Both the position numbers and the translations under genes were made by a program. A stretch of 64,000 nucleotides of DNA from Branchiostoma floridae. Its lineage: Eukaryota; Chordata; Leptocardii; Amphioxiformes; Branchiostomatidae. Shown here one piece after another: positions 11,700 through 23,639 of this stretch (position 1 is the first letter of the stretch; every line of letters starts with the position of its first letter). A model generated the notes under the pieces. The model ran no database searches and was not told where the DNA came from. It saw nothing but the letters and a program-made list of their open reading frames with translations. The stretch is taken from assembly GCF_000003815.2 (NCBI RefSeq), contig NC_049988.1, positions 2,475,662-2,539,661 of the forward strand, given 5' to 3'.

Positions 11700-13330
11700 G
11701 CTCCCAAAACCTGTTCCCCTCACATGTAAGCGAGCCTCGTGCAATCGACGGTGAATAAACCTATGATAATGAACCTCCCATGACCTCTTGCACGCGGACA
11801 AGGGAATGCAAAACGTTCCTCAAAAAAGGCAAGAGATCAATAAATGTTGCTTATTTTGTTGTCGGAACCAATGAATGGAATGCGCGGGCATAATAGAAAT
11901 GACACAAGAAAGGAAAGTGTGTCACAAAGCCAGCCTACATACTGCCACTTGGGCCACAATGTAAGAATTACCCTCACATTCCCAGAAATTCTATATTTGT
12001 TAACAATCGGAAGTCGGGTGAACGTCGCCCGAACTTCGCCCGACTAACGGGCGTTCGCCATCCGATTTGCGTTCGATGAATAATAACTATGTCTGTGCTC
12101 GCTTATCGGTCATCAGTCGTTACATTGACGCAAGACTATTGATCGATACCCTTGCAAGGTACGCACGATTTGCACACACGGTCTGCGACTCGGTAACGAG
12201 CTCTGCGATCTCGGAGATCTCCTGCGACTTGTCGCTTATGTTAAGAACATGTTTCGCTGCACCGCGACCGTCGTAAGACTCCTGAAAATTTCCGACGATC
12301 CCTAAACATCGCAAGATGATCGTGAGAACACAGGACGTCTTACTCACGAAAATGTCATTTAGAGCTCGTAAAGTAGTCTTCCGATCGAATCGCGCCTAAT
12401 ATGAGGCGGGTATAAATGTGGACATATAACGAAAAAACTATCAATATATAAGTCGTAAACATTCACTTTATTTCGAGAAGGTAAGATGTTTTGGTTGGAG
12501 CTTTTAAACAGAGAATGCATGACTAATAGTTCTAAACATGTTTCTGTGTGTTTGTGCAGTGGTCAGAAAAATCAAAGGTTAACGTTACTGGTGAAACTTA
12601 TTCATCAGACAAAATACTATCATCAATCACTCCTCTCCAAGCAATGTCTAATAGTAGTGCAACTTTTGCGGTCATGTTTGCTACATGGCAGTAGTGTGAA
12701 TTTTCCGTATGTCCCAGGCTCGTGTCAGGTGATCTGTTTGTAGCGACACTTAAACTTTTGGTTCCTGTGTCCACTTTCTTTTTTATACCACTTTTGATAT
12801 ACGCGTTGATAACAAAGGTCCGTTAATGTGAGTCACAGAAACTAAGTAAACTGGAATGATTTTTTAACGTCAACTCTCGGTTGACTTAAGGCGATTCATG
12901 CTTGTAGTAAATTAGTATTATATACATATAAATGTAACTTTTAATTGGCCCGTTGCACTTCAATGAACCTTTAAACAGTTTTAGTGCTACTTGAAACATA
13001 TTGAACACTTCTGATTTTGTTTTTTACTTGCTATAAATTTGGGTTAGAAGTACACATTTTGGTGTAAAAAAGTGGTGTTTGTTTCACTGTTCTACGCAAA
13101 AATTCTTTATCCGAGGGTATTTTGTTTGAAATTAGGATTACTCGGGGGGGGGGGGGTCGAAAACATCATAAACGACTATTTTTATTAAATTTTTGGTTGA
13201 GAATGCACCACAGTGAAAAACATTGAATAATCACACGAATTAATTTTGTACACATTTGATAAGAAAGGGTTCATATCGAATTACGTAATCGTTCGGTTCG
13301 AATTACATCACCGAACATGGTTCGGATTCG
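11700..13330. other. intergenic, no gene recognised
   Basis: Short open frames on both strands show no family resemblance. Near 12010-12060 there is GC-rich sequence with several CGCCCGAAC/CGGGCG inverted motifs. A G homopolymer lies near 13145. Confidence 0.35.
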
Positions 13331-13333
13331 GCC

Positions 13334-13588
13334 GGACAAGGGGACACCGACCACATTTCCGCACTACGTTTGGCTTTTGAGAACAGACCACTGAACGACA
13401 CTCTTGCAGCCCGGCTCGACAGATTCGACTCTAGAGCTCTGAGGAGGATCACGGGCACCCTTTTGCACGAGCACGTGCGGAACAGTGAACTCAGGGAGCT
13501 AACCGGTCAACTTCCTGCCTCCTCCCTTGCAGCCATGAGAAGGGTTCGCTGGTACGGGCACGTCCTCCGACTCATAGTGCCCATCTAA
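13334..13588 (+). pseudogene. non-LTR reverse transcriptase C-terminal remnant
   Basis: About 72 codons resemble the region downstream of the RT domain in many LINEs. They show a leucine/arginine-rich segment (ALRRITG), then HVRNSELRELTG and RRVRWYGHVLR, the last being a common end-of-RT signature. The upstream RT catalytic region is absent and the frame ends at 13588, so this is a 5'-truncated fossil. The clade cannot be fixed from this piece. Confidence 0.65.
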
Positions 13589-14580
13589 GGCCAGTGTTTG
13601 TGCCTAGTAAGCATTTGCACAAACTTTATGAAACTCGTACAAATCTTACGTGATACGAACGAATCACTATGCGAAAATGCACGGATCTTATGAAAACCGC
13701 AGTAATCACTACAGAGTATCCGAAAATGAACAAACCTTATGTGTTACGCACAAATTACTACTAGTATGTGACATACTCGAATCTTACGTGATACGCACGA
13801 ACGTGACCTTACGTCTAACGTAACCATGTTGTTTTTTTCCTCAAATATTCAGGTTGACTAAAAAATCCTTGTTTCATTTACACGACAACTCTCTGCATGA
13901 ACTTGAGTTCCTGTTCAGTATTGTGGATAAAAACGAACATGTCTCGCTTATAATGCATTACTATGACTGGAATCAAAAGACTAGTGCTGGCGTACTACAC
14001 ACCCTGTGTGTCTTCGATTCGACGTACTTAGTAACTCAAAAACAACATAGAATCCGAACAATAATTTGGATGACACAGAGATAAGAGTTGTGAAGGTTGC
14101 AAAACTTTATACTGAAGCAAAATAAAATTAGAATTGACTCGATAAAAAGTTGTCAGTTCAAGATAGATTGTGCAAATACAGTGCGACGGATGCAGTGGGA
14201 GATAAAGCAAATTTTATATGTAACTGCCGCCATTATAAGGATAAAAGAAACAACCTTTTCGACACAATCAATACAATATTTACAACTTTTCACCAGTTGG
14301 TAGCCCTCATAACATGACCTTCCTATTTCCACCCCAAACATTAAAAAACGCCTTTTAGTGAAATCTTCTCAGGAATACTTTAAACACCTGAATCGCTGCA
14401 TTCTGATTGTTCTGATTCTACATTTAGTGGATTTTCCCTTTTTTTAACGTAGAGGTCTCGGGGTTGCTGTGGAATGATAAAATTTGACGTTATACATAAT
14501 AGAGTTCTCCACGAAGCGTACGTGATGGTATTTAGAATCAATCTCAAGTGAACCTCTCCGCGTCTCTTGGTGGTACTCAC

Positions 14581-14664
14581 AATCTCTGCATTGACGTCCC
14601 GTCCTTCCTCCAGCCCCTTCTGGACTTTATCTACATCCCCATCCTCATACCAGTCCATAGTCGT
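14581..14664 (-). CDS. orphan ankyrin-repeat-like exon
   Basis: An 84-bp exon candidate of exactly 28 codons. It is preceded by a pyrimidine-containing acceptor (TATAGACAG, then exon at 14664) and followed by a consensus donor GTGAGT (14575-14580). It contains MDWYEDGDVDKVQ and LEEGRDVNAEI, which fit the second half of an ankyrin repeat, where the G-x-DVN motif is typical. Phase is 0 at both ends. No neighbouring ankyrin exon was recognised in the flanks. It may be a gene fragment, or part of a gene with very long introns or one whose other exons I missed. The inner Met could be a start. Confidence 0.4.
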
Positions 14665-15263
14665 CTGTCTATAACCAGGAAATATAAACACGACTTAAGA
14701 GAATGTTCAGATAAAAAAAAAAAAACTCTGAATGAATCACCTTAACAATGTAAATTCACTGCCGTCTATGTATATATTACTACTTTGTATTCTTTTTAGC
14801 TGACACATGTTGTCAATATCGCGTAATGTATATGCGTTCTGCACACGATACCTTCGGTGATATAGTATATAGTAATACTCCTTTGTTGTTAGTGTGTTTT
14901 ACGATATAAAAATAATATGTTTTTTGAATATGTTGAACAATTGCTATTGGCAATTAGGCCACATCGATTACGTTTAATGAAGGGAATAGTTTAGGTTTTG
15001 TTGCCTTCTTACATGTCTAAACAGTTAGATATGTATCCTCCTGTCTTGGGAGAATTACAAAATAATTCCCTGTAGCTATAGTCTAGTCGTTGGGATCAAG
15101 GCTAAGTCACTGAAGTCACTTATAAGCCATGGGGACATAGTCACAACAGAACATCTACTGAGAACAGGCGTCACAACTTCGTCCTTCCTTGTACCCTACT
15201 AAATCAGGGGCTGCTGACGTCACATCCGGAATGTCCCGACTAAAATGGCAGCGGAATGGCCCT

Positions 15264-15363
15264 ACTATCTTTCCTGCGCTGTGATTGGCGATGCCTATAT
15301 TAGGCGAAGACCCAATCCCATATAAAGGCAGGATAGACTATTCACATGCAGTTTGACGGACTC
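15264..15363 (+). promoter_or_regulatory. promoter-like 100-bp module, copy 1
   Basis: Identical over 100 bp to 21656-21755. In order it contains an inverted CCAAT box (ATTGG, 15284-15288), a palindrome GCCTATATTAGGC (15293-15305), a direct CCAAT (15312-15316) and TATAAAG (15321-15327). A start site would be expected near 15350. A well-placed ATG follows at 15390 but opens only a 33-codon frame. Similarity continues weakly past 15363 (CACAGCC). Whether it drives transcription is inference. Confidence 0.55.
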
Positions 15364-15379
15364 CTCCCCACAGCCGGTT

Positions 15380-16880
15380 CGTCGACGCCATGGCTACGGA
15401 AACACAGAAGATCCACAGAAAGACCGCCAGCAGGTTTTCGGGGTGTAGAAGAGAGACCGAGTATTTACCTCGTTTGCGTTTACAGGGAGTATAGAATTCG
15501 AAGATTGCCCTTTCAGTGTCATGAAGATTTCGTATTTTATTTTGCTTTGTGAAACTGCGAGAAGTTGTTGCTGCGTAGGGACGAATGTGAGTTGTCTGCG
15601 TTTTGCACGTGTATCGCTCTTTGTCATGCTGAGGTCCGTTCTTCTCGCAGACACTGGCGTGCCGGGCATTGTGTATGGGTTATGGAAGAAAGAATGCCTC
15701 ACTGCGAGAATAGACGCTTATTTTGGGCGTTTGTTAGACATCACAGGTATATGCAGTACTGTCTGAAAGGACGTCGACGGAGAAGGCAAGTGACACCGCC
15801 GGCACGGCCGACCCCAGCATGACTGACGCAGCAGCCTTGTGAATGAGGCGGACGTTCCATAGCAGAGCACCAGTAACACTGTTTTTGACAGTGAGACTCA
15901 CCAGGACAAGTCTGCGATATCTACGACCTTCTGGGAACGGGTAGGGAAAATTGCCGACAACAGAGAAGATAGAGTAGTTTCCTACGGGCGTAGGATTTAC
16001 AAGCCAAGCAGGTACGCAAGGTTTTGAGCTCGCCGCCATTTTTGGCGTCTTGTGGAATTTTCCATTTTGATTTGTCTTCCTACGTTGGCTGTTTTTTCTA
16101 GTGGATCCCTCGGCTGTTTTCTTTCTTGTTCCTTCATGATTTTATTTTCCTGTTTTCCCCTTTTGTATGATTATGGTGTGTTTTGTTGGTCAGCAACTAT
16201 TCTGTCGTTCATTTCGTTTAGCGACTCGTAATTTGCATATGTTTGCGCATCGCACATGTTTCGCGTGCGCAGGTGTGAGTGATTCTATTTGGTAAAATAG
16301 GCTTGGTATAATTAATTTTGTGTTGTCTCATTTGAGTTAGGTATGTTGATACAACTGAGCCACCGCTAGGGCTGCCGTTTACCCCGTCTTTTCGCCATAG
16401 GAGCCTTTATGAAGCGGTACAACGTTGTTCCAGTTTCCGCACGCTCGGAGCAGAGCCCGACCTTTTTTTTATCAAGAAAGAGTCGGAGGCTTCAACTTAT
16501 CACTGGTAGCTCTATGGGTGAGTTACGTTGTTTGAAAGGCTTTAGACAGTATTTGGTATATTTCTTTGTCTGCCTATCACGTTTTTTGTTGTTGTTGTGG
16601 AAGGACTCGAACGTATTGCCTTATTTTACGTATTTTCCTTTGTTTTTTTCTGTATATTTGCTTTGTTTAATTTTGAAGTTAGGCTCGGCGATTCTGGGCA
16701 TTGCATTTTGTGGACCAGCCAGCATTCAGCAACCCGAAAAGCTGAGGGACCAGGCCTCAAGACGCTCGGACAGCTGTCAACCACTGCGGCAGTTCTGCTA
16801 AGGTGTGTCCTATATCTCAGCTAGAGGTTGTTATCTTGTTGCTCGTCAGGTCGGCAGACAACCTCGAGTTTGTAGCGAGA
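15380..16880. other. region downstream of promoter-like module, no gene assigned
   Basis: Several unrelated open frames occur: plus 15521-15766, plus 16409-16801, and minus 16039-15734 starting ATGGCGGCG. No domain is recognised in any of them. They could belong to a noncoding or fast-evolving transcript started at about 15350. Confidence 0.25.
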
Positions 16881-18960
16881 TTTCAGGTGATTTGATTTTT
16901 GTTTATGAGCCGATTTGCTTTTCGTTGGGTTTCTCGCTTGACAGGTTCTTGGACAACCCTAGGTAGAAAAAAAAAGTGTTTGCAGTTTTTTGTCTGGTTG
17001 GTGTCATGCAATAGTTTGTTGGACAATTGAACTGTTGGACAGTTTTTGTTTGCTGTTGTCGTACGACATGCTGTAAACAACCCCAGAGAGATAACAAGAC
17101 TGCTGGAAAGTTTTGTTGTTGTTGTCATGCGACAGGTTGTTGGACAACCCCAGGTAAGTAACAAGACTGTTGGACAGTTTTGTTTGTAGTTGTCATGCGA
17201 CAGGTTGTTGGACAACCCCAGGTAAGTGTACAAGACTTTTGGATAGTCCCGTATGTGGATGGACGACGGGTTGTTGGACAACCCCAGGTAAGTGTACAAG
17301 ACTATTGGATAGTTTTGTTTGTGGATGGACGACGGGTTGTGGGATAGCACCAGGCAGGTAACAGGACTGTTGGACAGTTTTGTTTGTTGATGTACGACAG
17401 GTTGTGGGACAACACCAGGCAAGTAACAAGACTGTTGGACAGTTTGATTTGTTGATGTACGACAGGCTGTGGGACGGCACCAGGCAAGTAACAGGACTGT
17501 TGGACAGTTTGGTTTGTTGATGTATACGATAGGCTGTGGGACAGCACCAAGCAAGTAACAAGACTGTTGGACAGTTTGATTTGTTGATGTACGACAGGCT
17601 GTGGGACGGCACCAGGCAAGTAACAGGACTGTTGGACAGTTTGGTTTGTTGATGTATACGATAGGCTGTGGGACAGCACCAGGCAAGTAACAAGACTGTT
17701 GGACAGTTTTGTTTGTTGATGTACGACAGGCTGTGGGACGGCACCAGGCAAGTAACAGGACTGTCGGACAGTTTGTTTGTTGATGTACGACAGGTTGTGG
17801 GACAACACCAGGCAAGTAACAAGACTGTTGGACAGTTTGGTTCGTTGATGTACGATAGGCTGTGGGACAGCACTAGGCAGGTAACAAGGTTATTGAACAG
17901 TTTGGTTTGTTGATGTACGGCGGGTTGTGGGACAACACCAACCAGGTAACAAGACTGTTGGACAGTTTGGTTGGTTGATGTACGACAGGCTGTGGGACAG
18001 CACCAGGCAAGTAACAAGACTGTTGGACAGTTTGGTTTGTTGTCGTGCGACAGGCTGTGGGACAGCACCAGGCAGGTAACAGGACTGTTGGACAGTTTGG
18101 TTTGTTGTCGTGCGACAGGCAGTGAGACAACGCCAGGTAGAGTAACAACAGTGTACGACAGTTTTTTGTTTGCTGTTGTCGTATGACAGGTTGTTGGACA
18201 ACCCCGGGTAGGTAACAAGACTGTTGGACAGTTTTGTTTGTTGTTGTCGTGCGACAGGTTGGTTAGATAACCCCAGAGAAGTAAAAAGGCTGCTCGACAG
18301 TTTTGTGACGCTGTGCTGTCGTACGACAGATTGTTGAGCAAATCCAGGAAGCCAACAAGACTGTTGGACATTTTTTGTTTTGTTGTTGTCGTGCGACAGG
18401 TTGTTAGACAACCCCAGAGAAGTAAAAAGGCTGTTAGACAGTTTTGTGGGTTGCCGTACGATAGATTGTTTAGCAACCCCAGGTAAGCAGCAAAACTGTT
18501 GGACATTTTTGTCTGTTGTTGTCGTGTGACAGGTTGTTAGACAACCTCAGAGAATTAAAAAGGCTGTTAGATAGTTTTGTGTGTTGTTGTACGACAGATT
18601 GTTGAGTAACCCCAGGTAAGCAGCAAGACTGTTGGAAAGTTTTTGGACTAGAGAAGTAAAGAGACTGTTAGACAGTTTTTCTGTTATCGCACGATACGTT
18701 GTTACAAATTTGTTACCCAGGTGTTAGTGGTTGGTCGCACGACAGGTTGTTTAGACAAGCCTAGGTAAGTAACATGGCTGGCGGACAGTTTTTTATTTTG
18801 TTTGTTATGCGACAAGTTGTGGGACAACCACAGGTGGAGTTTAAGACTGAAGGACAATTTTTGTGTGCTATGGAGCCGTACTATTAGTTATTGGACAGCT
18901 TCAGGCTGATAACAGGACTTGGTTTTCGTTCGGTTTGTTACTTGACAAGTCGAGGGACAA
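16880..18960. repeat. 65-bp minisatellite, about 30 copies
   Basis: Units are 65 bp, with some 67-bp variants that have an extra TA, most homogeneous between 17380 and 18130. Consensus landmarks are GACTGTTGGACAG, TTTGTTGATGTACGACAGG, TTGTGGGACAAC and CACCAGGCAAGTAACAAG. Many units carry a splice-donor-like sequence (CAGGTAAGT or the GC form CAGGCAAGT) and two short hairpins. All minus-strand frames stay open for long stretches (up to 437 codons, 18506-17193) because the unit lacks stops on that strand. Since 65 is not a multiple of three, the peptide cycles through frames, which argues against a real protein. Confidence 0.9.
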
Positions 18961-21590
18961 CTCTAGGCTGATATAGTTGGTCGTGCGACAGGGCAGCCAC
19001 ATGTAGGAAATGAGAATAGTACAGTTTGGCTGGCTGACTACGACAGGTTTTGGTTAACTTCGTGATGGTACATACCGAGACTGTCCGATACTTTGGTGAG
19101 ATTTGTGGCATTGCAGATTGTTGATGGACCCCGTGTAGATAACGAGAACGGCAAGCAGTTTTTAACGCGATTGAGAAAATATCTACAGAAGCACTGAAGT
19201 CGAGGCCGACAATTGTGAAGATTACGGTGTGCAATGTAGAGAATAGTTGTACTGTACGTCGTGGATAGTTTTAGGACGGACAGCACAAGATTAAAAGTTG
19301 GCACTTATATACGTATAACTGCAAGGAGTTTGAACTAATTACGAGTATCATTCGTTCGTTTTTCAACACGCTATTGTATCGCTATGATTCTTGGTACACG
19401 TACGTTTTCTTTGAAGTACAAGACACAGAGCAACATTGTCGTAGAACATTCGTAACCAACGACGTATTCGTTAGGTGGTACAGGTTTTCAAGAGAAAGGA
19501 TACCTTCATCCCGAAGGACATGCAATATGATAAATATGTTACAGGAAGCATTCAGTACAACGCGCGTGGGTGTGATGCGAGGACGTCTGAAAATACCACC
19601 TCAAGTTCAGCAACTTAGACCCACCAGCCAGCTGAGAAGTACACGCAGCAAACCATATGGGAGGACGGCGTGCAGGCAGGGATGGTGGCCAAGCAAAGGG
19701 ATCAAGAAGTTTAAAACCAGACTTAAAATTCAGAAACAGAGAGACAACAGCCCCAGAATTTTTTACTCTCTCGTACGTTCGAATTGTGACCTGAATTTCC
19801 ATTTTGCCTTAAAGTAACAGAGTATGTTAGAGGGCGTCTGTTAAACGCTTTCTTCGTAAAAAAAAAGAACATCTATACTGTCTTAGAGTTCACTGTAGGG
19901 ATGACCACTGTATCTGCTTGTTTTTAATTAGAACACATCAACGTCAGAAGTTGTCCAGGAAGTGACATGTTTTTCGTTGTAATGTTGAGAAACAACTAGT
20001 TATTAAATCGGTTTGCTGTTTTCGTCTGTCTCCATTTTCTTTACTTGGTAGTACGTTCCAGCGCTTATGGTTTATAAGTAATTTGAAAAGGAGCATGTTT
20101 AATATAAAGTGCCATGGATAAATACAGGTTCGTGTATCTTGGGTAGTAATTTGTTGATAACTTGACGAGGCACGAAAGTTAAAAGGCAGCAGTTATTTTT
20201 GTCGTTTTATCGAAACATTTAGGCCAAAGTCTAATTTTGTTTCGTAGGTAGATCTGACATGTTTAGCTGTAATGAGTCCAAAGATGACGCTATAAAAGTT
20301 TCAGGTTAATATAGCCAGTATTAAAAGATCACTGCTTACTTTCTAACTGTCAGCCTTTATTGGCACACACAGGGTTAAGGCTTATTTATAGAAGACATGA
20401 AGGCTTTGCTGCACATAAAATAGAATGTCTTCAATTTATCACATATGCTTTCCAAGCTAGACCTAGTAATATAGGGTTGGCTACCCAGCGCAAAACGGCA
20501 TTGGCCAAACTGGTTTCGTCAAGTATGTATCAATTCAAGGGTTAGTGGATTTTTCCAGAGAGGTTGTTATCAGTGAAAAGCTAGAACAGTAGTGAGGAGG
20601 ACTCTAACACTTCAATACAGATTTTTTTGTTTAGATACAATTATCCCAATGTATGTTACGTAGCTTGGTTTGCTAAACGGCAGTTGAAACAAATATTTGA
20701 AACCGAATGTCGACATTTTTTTTGTTTATACCCGAGTTCTGATAGGGAGAAATGGGATTATATTGGGTATTTATTCTTGCAATATGTCTGGGCCATTTGT
20801 GTACGTCGAATTTGGAGAGATCCGTTATACGAAAGTTACATCTGCTGCGATAATAGACCATTGTTACGTACCGTGTCTATTCTATTTATGGGGTTGGAAG
20901 TATATTTGGAGTTTGCAACATCTGACAGAGGACACTTCTAGTAGTTTTTAGAAGAGGACCGCCGGCGATGCAAGAAATAAAAAGTTTTAGACTGCACATT
21001 AGTTTATTGTAGTTGATTCACTTCCGATAAGCAGGACACGAATAAAAGAATAATGAATGGAGGTTGGGGTAGAAAGGAATAGAGAATGATGGTGTGAAGA
21101 ACTTGGCGGATGAGAGTGGGAGAAGTAAGGATGAGAGTGGGAGAGAACGATAGAGTCAAGGAAGGTTAAGATGAGATTGGGGATAGTAGGAGGTATGGAT
21201 ATTTATGAACGATGGAGTGAAGGAAAGTTAGGATGAGATTAGGAATAGTAGGAGGTATGCATATGTAAGAAGGAAGAATAGTAGCGCCAATTTTGTATAG
21301 TGATTGTTATGGTAGGTCTGGACCACCACCCATATAAGTGGTAGAGTCCGCTAGTGGTTACGTCACGCACTGTGTGGTGCTGGTAGTTTACCATCATGGA
21401 ACGGTTCCATAAGAAGTTGTCAATAGACTATGTTGAGTATGTTGACTATGCGTCCATTGTCGTCCTTGAGTATACACCGCGCGCGTTCCCTATTAGCGTG
21501 GAGTCAGCGGTTGGTCTCCTAGAACCCACACACGCACCAAGAAGCTTGCATGCCACGCAACTCAGGTAATGATAATAAAAAGAAGAGGCG
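18960..21590. other. region right of the minisatellite, no gene assigned
   Basis: Frames of 147 codons (plus 19374-19817) and 104 codons (plus 20627-20941) show no recognised domain. An AATAAA signal lies near 20975, so a transcript from the left could end there, but no exon chain is supported. From 21060 to 21270 the DNA is purine-rich, with repeated GGATGAGA and AGTAGGAGG motifs. Confidence 0.25.
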
Positions 21591-21597
21591 CGACGGA

Positions 21598-21982
21598 AGG
21601 CACCACCCCATAGCTTCATATGGATGAGTCAATCACTGCGCAGAAAGAATAGGTAACTATCTTTCCTGCGCTGTGATTGGCGATGCCTATATTAGGCGAA
21701 GACCCAATCCCATATAAAGGCAGGATAGACTATTCACATGCAGTTTGACGGACTCATCCGCACAGCCTGGAATCCGTCGAAGACGTGAACATGGGATAGA
21801 AGGAGTGGGGCAAGGGAAAAGAGGTAGGCACAATGGAGCGCAGTTTTTCTTTTTCGCCCGCCCACCCACCCACCCACTCAGTCTGGGGAATGTTATATGT
21901 ATCACATCTTCGCGCGACTCCAGGCACCACCCCATAGCTTCATATGGATGAGTCAATCACTGCGCAGAAAGAATAGGTAACT
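21598..21982 (+). repeat. 61-bp direct repeats (324-bp period) around the second promoter-like module
   Basis: Perfect 61-bp direct repeats at 21598-21658 and 21922-21982, both starting AGGCACCACCCC and ending AGGTAACT. The second copy of the 100-bp promoter-like module lies between them and overlaps the end of the first repeat by three bases. An ACCC-type tract lies near 21858-21880. Confidence 0.8.
21656..21755 (+). promoter_or_regulatory. promoter-like 100-bp module, copy 2
   Basis: Exact copy of 15264-15363, offset by 6392 bp without indels, with TATAAAG at 21713-21719. No good frame follows, since the nearest ATG is soon stopped. See copy 1 for motif order. Confidence 0.55.
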
Positions 21983-22354
21983 GATCGAACTGTGAAGCTT
22001 CCATGGGCAGGGGAGGACAAACTTTACATCTTCTATTAGTTTTATGTCCCACAACAAGTACGTAAAATGTACACTTACTGTCACCATCCTGGCAGAGGCA
22101 GGTACTGTAAAATAAGCAGGTTTAGGAGAGAGAAAACTGTGGTCGAAAATACCGTCGTCTCACCTGGTGAGGTCGTGTCAGCACCAGGTACAAAATGGCG
22201 TCGGACCTTATATAGAGTAGATATACGCAATGAGCTGGAACGAACCTTCTCATGTTACCGTCATGAACTTTCACCTGTGACAGTGCAGCTTCTTAGCTTC
22301 GTGTTACCCCAACGCTCTCAGACTTGTTTGTGTCATAAAATTGCAGATCCTAAA

Positions 22355-22455
22355 GAAGATGAATGGATGAATGAATGAATGAATGAATGGGTGAATGAAT
22401 GATGAATGAATGAATGAATGAATGAATGAATGAATGAATGAATGAATGAATGAAA
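22355..22455. repeat. (GAAT)n microsatellite
   Basis: GAATGAAT run with a few GGAT/GGGT interruptions. From 22456 to 23640 no gene is recognised. Confidence 0.9.
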
Positions 22456-23639
22456 AGGACCTGCGCCCTTAGTACATAGCTTCTATCCCCTGATAGTGCC
22501 GAATATACAGTGCCGTAGGTTTGTGCGGTTATATTGATCAATGTCACTTGGCAGCGTGCCGCAAACGTGTTTTTGTCCTGTTCTCGTGAAGATGACGTCA
22601 CACTAACGTACTGTACTCACCTGTAACGGAGCTATTGATTGATTGGTTGATTGATATTTTGATTCGACACCGTGTGGAATGATTTTGTCACAGCTTTGCC
22701 ATTTCCCCAATAGTTTGGGTAACAATCATCCCATGTGCAACATCCTGATATTTTCTGCTCTCTATTAGTTTAACAGTGACTGTCTTAACATCGCATTAAC
22801 ATATAAGAAGTCAGTAGTACTCATTGCTTTACATTAACGTAGGGATATAATGTAATAGTCAAGGAGTTTACAACAGAGTCCTTGACATGAACTCTGAGAC
22901 TGCTACCTGAGATTCCCCAAGGCGACTCGAGTCACCCCACTGCGTACAAACTACACTGCGTGCATGCAGGGGCAAAGAGCAAAAGCTTTGGAACAAAAGA
23001 CTTATTCAGGGTAAAACATATTCGTAATTCTCTGTTCCGCCAGTGCTTTAATATTGTGCAAGACTGAAACCAGTTCCACTGGTTTCTACTCTGGGGAGCC
23101 CCGTCCGACTTTAGACCGGGGGATTTCCAAACTTGTTGAGAGGGGAAGCCAAGTACTTTCTAAGAAGAACATAGTTAGCATCAAGAAAACCAAAATTACT
23201 GATACAAGTCTACGTAGCATAGCGTAGAGAAATATACTCTAAACAATCATGTTCATGAGAAAAATACTGTTCAGAAAGGGGTCGTCTCACATTGTGTTGA
23301 CATGTGCAGAAAATGGCGCTGGACTATTGACTTGAGTCATGATGTGCCTGATGCTATGCTTGAGTTACCTGAACATCTACCTGTTACCTGGATGTTAACC
23401 TTTCACCCATATGTTTACCTTTCACCTGGATGCTTACCTGTCAAAACCAAATGCCATGACCGCCTTCAGGCCTGTTTTGCATCTGATGAATAGCAAGGGA
23501 ACGTGCGGTATTTATCGAGGAAGGGTTGGTACACCGTGGGTTCTGTTAGAAACACCATAGCCATCCTCCGGTCTCAGAAAAAAATACAATTGTCATTTTA
23601 AGCAGGAACATTGATGAAATCAGTATAAGTTGGCTGTAG

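Noticed and set aside
15390-15491. Short gene starting at the ATG after the first promoter-like module
   Set aside because: Only 33 codons, no recognised motif and not conserved after the second module copy.
16883-17815. 310-codon minus frame
   Set aside because: Same minisatellite artefact; the peptide only cycles through the unit's three frames.
17193-18506. 437-codon open frame on the minus strand, with other long frames overlapping it
   Set aside because: It lies wholly in the 65-bp minisatellite. The unit has few stops on that strand and its length is not a multiple of three, so long frames arise without coding selection.
16880-18960. Possible CRISPR array, because of regular repeats
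   Set aside because: There are no unique spacers; whole 65-bp units are homologous. The genome is eukaryotic.
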